DNA from: an uncultured Bacteroidales bacterium
Lineage (GTDB): Bacteria > Bacteroidota > Bacteroidia > Bacteroidales > P3
Assembly (NCBI GenBank): GCA_900317955.1
Contig: ONIP01000020.1
Span: forward strand, 1-48,027
Direction: 5' to 3'
Length of the DNA: 48,027 nucleotides
Part shown: positions 44,667 to 48,027 of the stretch, one piece after another
Layout: each line of letters starts with the position of its first letter
Numbering within the stretch: the first letter of the stretch is position 1
Made by a program: the position numbers and the translations under genes
The notes under the pieces: model-generated
What the model saw: only the letters and a program-made list of their open reading frames with translations
Databases searched by the model: none
Told to the model about the DNA's origin: nothing

Positions 44667-47609
44667 ATGAAAAAACAACACTATTTCTTTTTGTGCGGAC
44701 TGTTGCTTCTCTTTGTGGCCACAGGCTGCCAAAACGGCTACAGCCGATATGTCAACCCCCTTGTAGGAACTGACTTCCACGGGCACACCTACCCCGGAGC
44801 CATTGTCCCCTTTGGGCAGATACAGCCCAGTCCCGACACCCGTCTCGAGGGGTGGGACGGATGCAGTGCCTATCACTACAGCGACGACACCATATACGGT
44901 TTCAGTCACACCCATCTCAACGGCACAGGCTGCGAGGACTATGGCGACATACTCCTCATGCCCGTTACCGCTGCGGGTAGCAACTGGTCGTTTTCGTCCG
45001 ACATGCCACAGACCGAGTTCTGTTCGCAGTTCAGCCACCGTGGCGAGAAAGCCACTCCTGGCTACTACCGCGTAGTGCTTGACCGCAATCGTGTCATGGC
45101 AGAGCTCACCACCACCGAGCGCGTGGCCTCCCACCGCTATACTTTCCCCGGACGCGGTCTCAAAGGCTTTGTCATCGACTTGCGCCACCGCGACAAGGTG
45201 CTCTCTGCCGGTTTCGACAAGGCCAAAGGCGACATCATCAGTGGCTGGCGCGAAAGCGACGCCTGGAATCCCGACCAAAAATGTTTCTTTGCCCTCGAGT
45301 GCAACCAGCCCGTGAAGGAAGTGATATATTTCGACCACGGGATGAAAGCCTTGGTAGCGCTGCCCGACGACTGCAAACAGGTTGAGGTCTACGTCTCCAT
45401 TTCGGGCGTTGACAGCGAGGGTGCCCGTAAGAACCTTGCCACCCGCAAGGATCTTGCTTTCGACGACATCCGTTCTGCTGCGCACCAACGCTGGGAGGAG
45501 GCACTTGGCAAGATTGAGGTAGAAGGAGGCTCCCGTACCGAAAAGCGCAACTTCTATACAGCCCTTTATCACTGCTACACATCGCCCTATCTGTGGAGCG
45601 ACGTTGACGGCCGCTACCGTGCCATGAACGACAGCATCTGCACCTCCGACAAACCTGTCTATACCGTCTTTTCTCTCTGGGACACCTACCGTGCCCTGCA
45701 CCCGCTCATGACCATCATCGAGCCCCAGATTACAGAAGACTGGATCAATACCATGCTTCTCCAGTACGAGACGGGCGGCGAACTGACCATGTGGGAACTC
45801 GCTGCTCACGAAACCCACTGTATGATTGGCTACCACAGTGTTCCGGTAATACTCAATGCACAGGTCGCCGGTCTCCTTGACAAGTGGACCCCCGCACGCC
45901 GCATGAAACTGCTCGAGGCCATGATTGCCACCTCCAACCGCACCGAGGCACACCAGGCTTATGCTGCCCAGGGCTACCTCGACAGCCGTCTCGACAACGA
46001 GACAGTCTCCAAGACGCTTGAGTATGCATACGATGACTGGTGCATAGCCCGCTATGCCGCGATAGAGATGTATCGCAATGCAGTGCCCGACACCACGTCA
46101 TCCTACCGCTACCTGAATGAGGTGTACAACACCTATATGCGCCGTGCGCAGTCGTGGCAGAACATCATGGATCCCGACGGCTTTATGCATGCACGCCGCA
46201 ATGGCGGTTTCGTCACCCCCTTTAACCCCACCGAAGTCAACAATCACTTCACCGAAGCCAATAGCTGGCAGTACAGCACTTACGTACCGCACGACGTCTC
46301 TGGATGGATTGCTCAAATGGGCGGCAAGGAGAAGGCCGAGGCTTTTCTCGATTCTCTTTTCAACACCAGCAGTGAGACTTCCGGTCGCGACCAAGTCGAT
46401 ATTACTGGCATGATAGGGCAGTATGCCCACGGCAACGAGCCTTCTCACCATGCAGCCTATCTCTATGCCTACCTTGGCGCCACCGACAAACTGGACAATA
46501 TCGTGCACCGCATCCTCTCCGAGCTCTACACTCCTAACCCAGACGGTCTCTGCGGAAACGAGGACTGCGGACAGATGAGTGCCTGGTATGTCATGAGCGC
46601 CATGGGTTTCTATCCTGTCTGCCCGGGCAGTGGAGAATATGTTACGGTTACCCCGCTTTTTAACCGTATCACCCTGCACACAGGCAAGGATGACATTGTG
46701 ATAAACAAGACTGATTGGCAGCCGGGTCGTTTCTGGGACGGAAAAGACTTCTCGCTTCGTTCCAAAAACCTCTTCCCTGAAGAGGCACGCACCCCTCCTG
46801 CACCCTTCTTCAGCGACTGGCAACAATGCTTCAAGGACTCCATCCTTGTCTCGCTCTCTGCCCGTAGCATTGTCAATGGTAACCCCGAGATGTATGAGTC
46901 TGTGGACGGTAGTCCTGTTATTTACTACACCACCGATGGACGCACCCCCGACACCCACTCTTTCCGCTATGTGAATCCGATATTGGTCAACCGTGACGTC
47001 ACGCTCAAGGCAGTGGCCTACAACCCCGCCACCGACCAATACAGCCCCGTGGTGAGCCAGACGCTGACCCGTTTCATCGCCGACAAGCAGCTGCGCTACG
47101 TCACCAAGCCCGCACCGCAATACAGCGAGAACGGCCCCGACGGCCTCATCGACCGCCTATACGGCACCTCCAACTACCGCATTGGCGGCTGGCAGGGCTG
47201 GCAAACCGACATGGAAGTTGTGATAGACCTCCTCTCCTCCAAGACCCTCACCTCCGTCTCTGTCGACTGCTTGGACAACATGCGCGCCTGGATTTTCTTC
47301 CCCAAACGCATCGAAGTGAGTGTTTCCTCCGACGGCAAGACCTACAGACCTTGGGCGCACCTTGACAACGACGAGTTTCCCGCTGTGCGCGACCGGCAGG
47401 AAGAGAGCGTGCAGCATGCCTTTGTCTGTCGCGGCCCTCTGACCTCTGCGCGCTACGTCAAGGTCAAAGCCGTCAACTACGGTCCCATGCCCGACTGGCA
47501 CATCAGTGCCGGCGAACAGGCATGGCTCTTTGTCGACGAAATCGAAGTGGGTAGCCATTTGGCCACCTTCGTCTCCTCATTTTCAACTGATGGCATAACA
47601 AACGAATAA
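44667..47609 (+). CDS. GH92 exo-alpha-mannosidase lipoprotein with appended carbohydrate-binding-like domains
   Basis: This 980-residue protein has a lipoprotein signal (FLCGLLLLFVATGCQNG, Cys about 21). The GH92 N-terminal domain starts YVNPLVGTDFHGHTYPGA. The catalytic domain (about 250-690) shows NSWQYSTYVPHDVSGWIAQM, GNEPSHHAAYLYAYLGATDK and GNEDCGQMSAWYVMSAMGFY, all GH92 hallmarks; these enzymes need calcium and release terminal alpha-mannose. A chitobiase-C/FN3-like module (about 740-800, YYTTDGRTPDTHSFRY) follows, then an F5/8-type C discoidin-like domain (about 830-975, NYRIGGWQGWQTDMEVVIDL). It is anchored on the cell surface or periplasm. It is in an operon with the ROK kinase. Confidence 0.95.
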   Translation: MKKQHYFFLCGLLLLFVATGCQNGYSRYVNPLVGTDFHGHTYPGAIVPFGQIQPSPDTRLEGWDGCSAYHYSDDTIYGFSHTHLNGTGCEDYGDILLMPVTAAGSNWSFSSDMPQTEFCSQFSHRGEKATPGYYRVVLDRNRVMAELTTTERVASHRYTFPGRGLKGFVIDLRHRDKVLSAGFDKAKGDIISGWRESDAWNPDQKCFFALECNQPVKEVIYFDHGMKALVALPDDCKQVEVYVSISGVDSEGARKNLATRKDLAFDDIRSAAHQRWEEALGKIEVEGGSRTEKRNFYTALYHCYTSPYLWSDVDGRYRAMNDSICTSDKPVYTVFSLWDTYRALHPLMTIIEPQITEDWINTMLLQYETGGELTMWELAAHETHCMIGYHSVPVILNAQVAGLLDKWTPARRMKLLEAMIATSNRTEAHQAYAAQGYLDSRLDNETVSKTLEYAYDDWCIARYAAIEMYRNAVPDTTSSYRYLNEVYNTYMRRAQSWQNIMDPDGFMHARRNGGFVTPFNPTEVNNHFTEANSWQYSTYVPHDVSGWIAQMGGKEKAEAFLDSLFNTSSETSGRDQVDITGMIGQYAHGNEPSHHAAYLYAYLGATDKLDNIVHRILSELYTPNPDGLCGNEDCGQMSAWYVMSAMGFYPVCPGSGEYVTVTPLFNRITLHTGKDDIVINKTDWQPGRFWDGKDFSLRSKNLFPEEARTPPAPFFSDWQQCFKDSILVSLSARSIVNGNPEMYESVDGSPVIYYTTDGRTPDTHSFRYVNPILVNRDVTLKAVAYNPATDQYSPVVSQTLTRFIADKQLRYVTKPAPQYSENGPDGLIDRLYGTSNYRIGGWQGWQTDMEVVIDLLSSKTLTSVSVDCLDNMRAWIFFPKRIEVSVSSDGKTYRPWAHLDNDEFPAVRDRQEESVQHAFVCRGPLTSARYVKVKAVNYGPMPDWHISAGEQAWLFVDEIEVGSHLATFVSSFSTDGITNE

Positions 47610-47621
47610 GATACTTTGAAT

Positions 47622-47855
47622 ATGAAAAAACTCCTTTTATCATTAGCTGCCTTGAGCCTCCTCGGCTTGGTATCGTGCGGCACTAAGAACTGCCGCTGCT
47701 ACGACTATGTAGGCGGGCGTTGGACAGGACCCCACACTGTTGTCACCGCTCCCGGCACCCCCTGCAATTCGCTGAACAACCGTACCGAAGCCTGCAACGA
47801 GATGGATGACCCCATCATCGACCCCAACGACATCGGCCAGGATACCAAGAAGTAG
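47622..47855 (+). CDS. Small lipoprotein, unknown function
   Basis: From ATG 47622 this is 77 residues with a lipoprotein signal (MKKLLLSLAALSLLGLVSC; lipobox LVSC), four more cysteines (CRC, and two in PCNSLNN...ACNEM) and an acidic tail DDPIIDPNDIGQDTKK. An in-frame TTG at 47616 is possible. It follows the GH92 gene after 12 bases. Similar short Cys-containing lipoproteins are common in Bacteroidales and unassigned. Confidence 0.75.
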   Translation: MKKLLLSLAALSLLGLVSCGTKNCRCYDYVGGRWTGPHTVVTAPGTPCNSLNNRTEACNEMDDPIIDPNDIGQDTKK

Positions 47856-47929
47856 TAAGGGAACCTGTAGTAGGGCAGACTCCTAATATAGGCAATTCTT
47901 ATTATCTTAAAAAAGAGGGTGCCCCCAAA

Positions 47930-48027
47930 TGTAATGAACCCCGAAAGTTGGACAAAAAACTTTCGGGGTTTTATTATGAGAAAAAGACACAGTGTAAAAG
48001 AGCGTGAGAAGACAGTGAGAAGATGCC
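47930..48027 (+). mobile_element. Left end of an IS3-family-like insertion sequence (truncated by window edge)
   Basis: The sequence beginning TGTAATGAACCCCGAAAG (47930) looks like the terminal inverted repeat of IS3-family elements of the IS150 group. It contains a hairpin (CCCCGAAAGTT 47939-47949 with AACTTTCGGGG 47958-47968, then TTTT) that can stop read-through from outside. The frame from ATG 47976 (MRKRHSVKEREKTVRRC...) has the basic start of an OrfA helix-turn-helix transposase subunit and continues past the window. The 75 bases before it (47856-47929) hold nothing I recognise. Confidence 0.72.

Noticed and set aside
43625..47120. Leftward frames of 340-440 codons opposite the ROK kinase and GH92 genes
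   Set aside because: Antisense of two well-supported genes; no domain seen and composition fits a mirror frame.

Overview
The window looks like a chromosomal segment of a Bacteroidales bacterium. The evidence is the recurring Bacteroidetes promoter signature (TAnnTTTG, often with a TTTG-like element about 20 bases upstream), secreted proteins with type IX secretion (T9SS) sorting tails, an alpha-mannosidase lipoprotein of family GH92, a BspA-like leucine-rich-repeat protein, weak Shine-Dalgarno signals, and the style of the polysaccharide genes. I cannot settle family or genus. No rRNA, tRNA, CRISPR array or phage region was recognised.

Layout. 0-2.5 kb: a truncated secreted protein gene, a queuosine salvage/synthesis operon (yhhQ-queF) headed by a preQ1-I riboswitch, and rpmE2 (L31 type B). 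2.6-21 kb: a surface polysaccharide locus. Its leftward arm carries enzymes of the wbp pathway (WbpA, WbpB, WbpE, WbpI) that turn UDP-GlcNAc into a UDP-2,3-diamino-mannuronate-type sugar, with a decayed glycosyltransferase between wbpB and wbpE and a YdiJ-like FAD/Fe-S oxidase at the operon end. The centre holds a WecA-like initiating transferase facing away from a rightward operon (LpxD-like acyltransferase, PIG-L deacetylase, two glycosyltransferases). A second leftward operon supplies a Wzy/ligase-like protein, a Wzx flippase, a glycosyltransferase and a FemAB/GNAT-like protein. 20.9-22.3 kb is an AT-rich boundary with a transposase-like tail, two orphan genes and a 21-bp perfect hairpin.

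22.4-28.5 kb: serS; a CoA-transferase with a cobalamin riboswitch in its leader; a T9SS cargo protein; and an O-antigen-ligase/TPR membrane protein. 28.5-37.6 kb: a five-gene leftward operon (secreted protein, M48 metalloprotease with a barrel-like tail, uvrA, a membrane protein, mnmE). 37.7-41.7 kb: fba directly behind a toxin-antitoxin pair, then a BspA-like protein overlapped by a sigma factor that carries its own transmembrane anchor. 41.8-48 kb: phoH-ispE, divergent from an ROK sugar kinase, the GH92 mannosidase and a small lipoprotein. The window ends just inside an IS3-family-like insertion sequence.

The strongest leads are: (1) a possible 2-oxoglutarate/2-hydroxyglutarate recycling loop between WbpB and the YdiJ-like oxidase in one operon; (2) the cobalamin riboswitch on a CoA-transferase; (3) the membrane-tethered sigma factor coupled to a surface LRR protein; (4) the preQ1-I riboswitch; (5) the PIG-L plus LpxD-like pair, which could exchange N-acyl groups in the polysaccharide.
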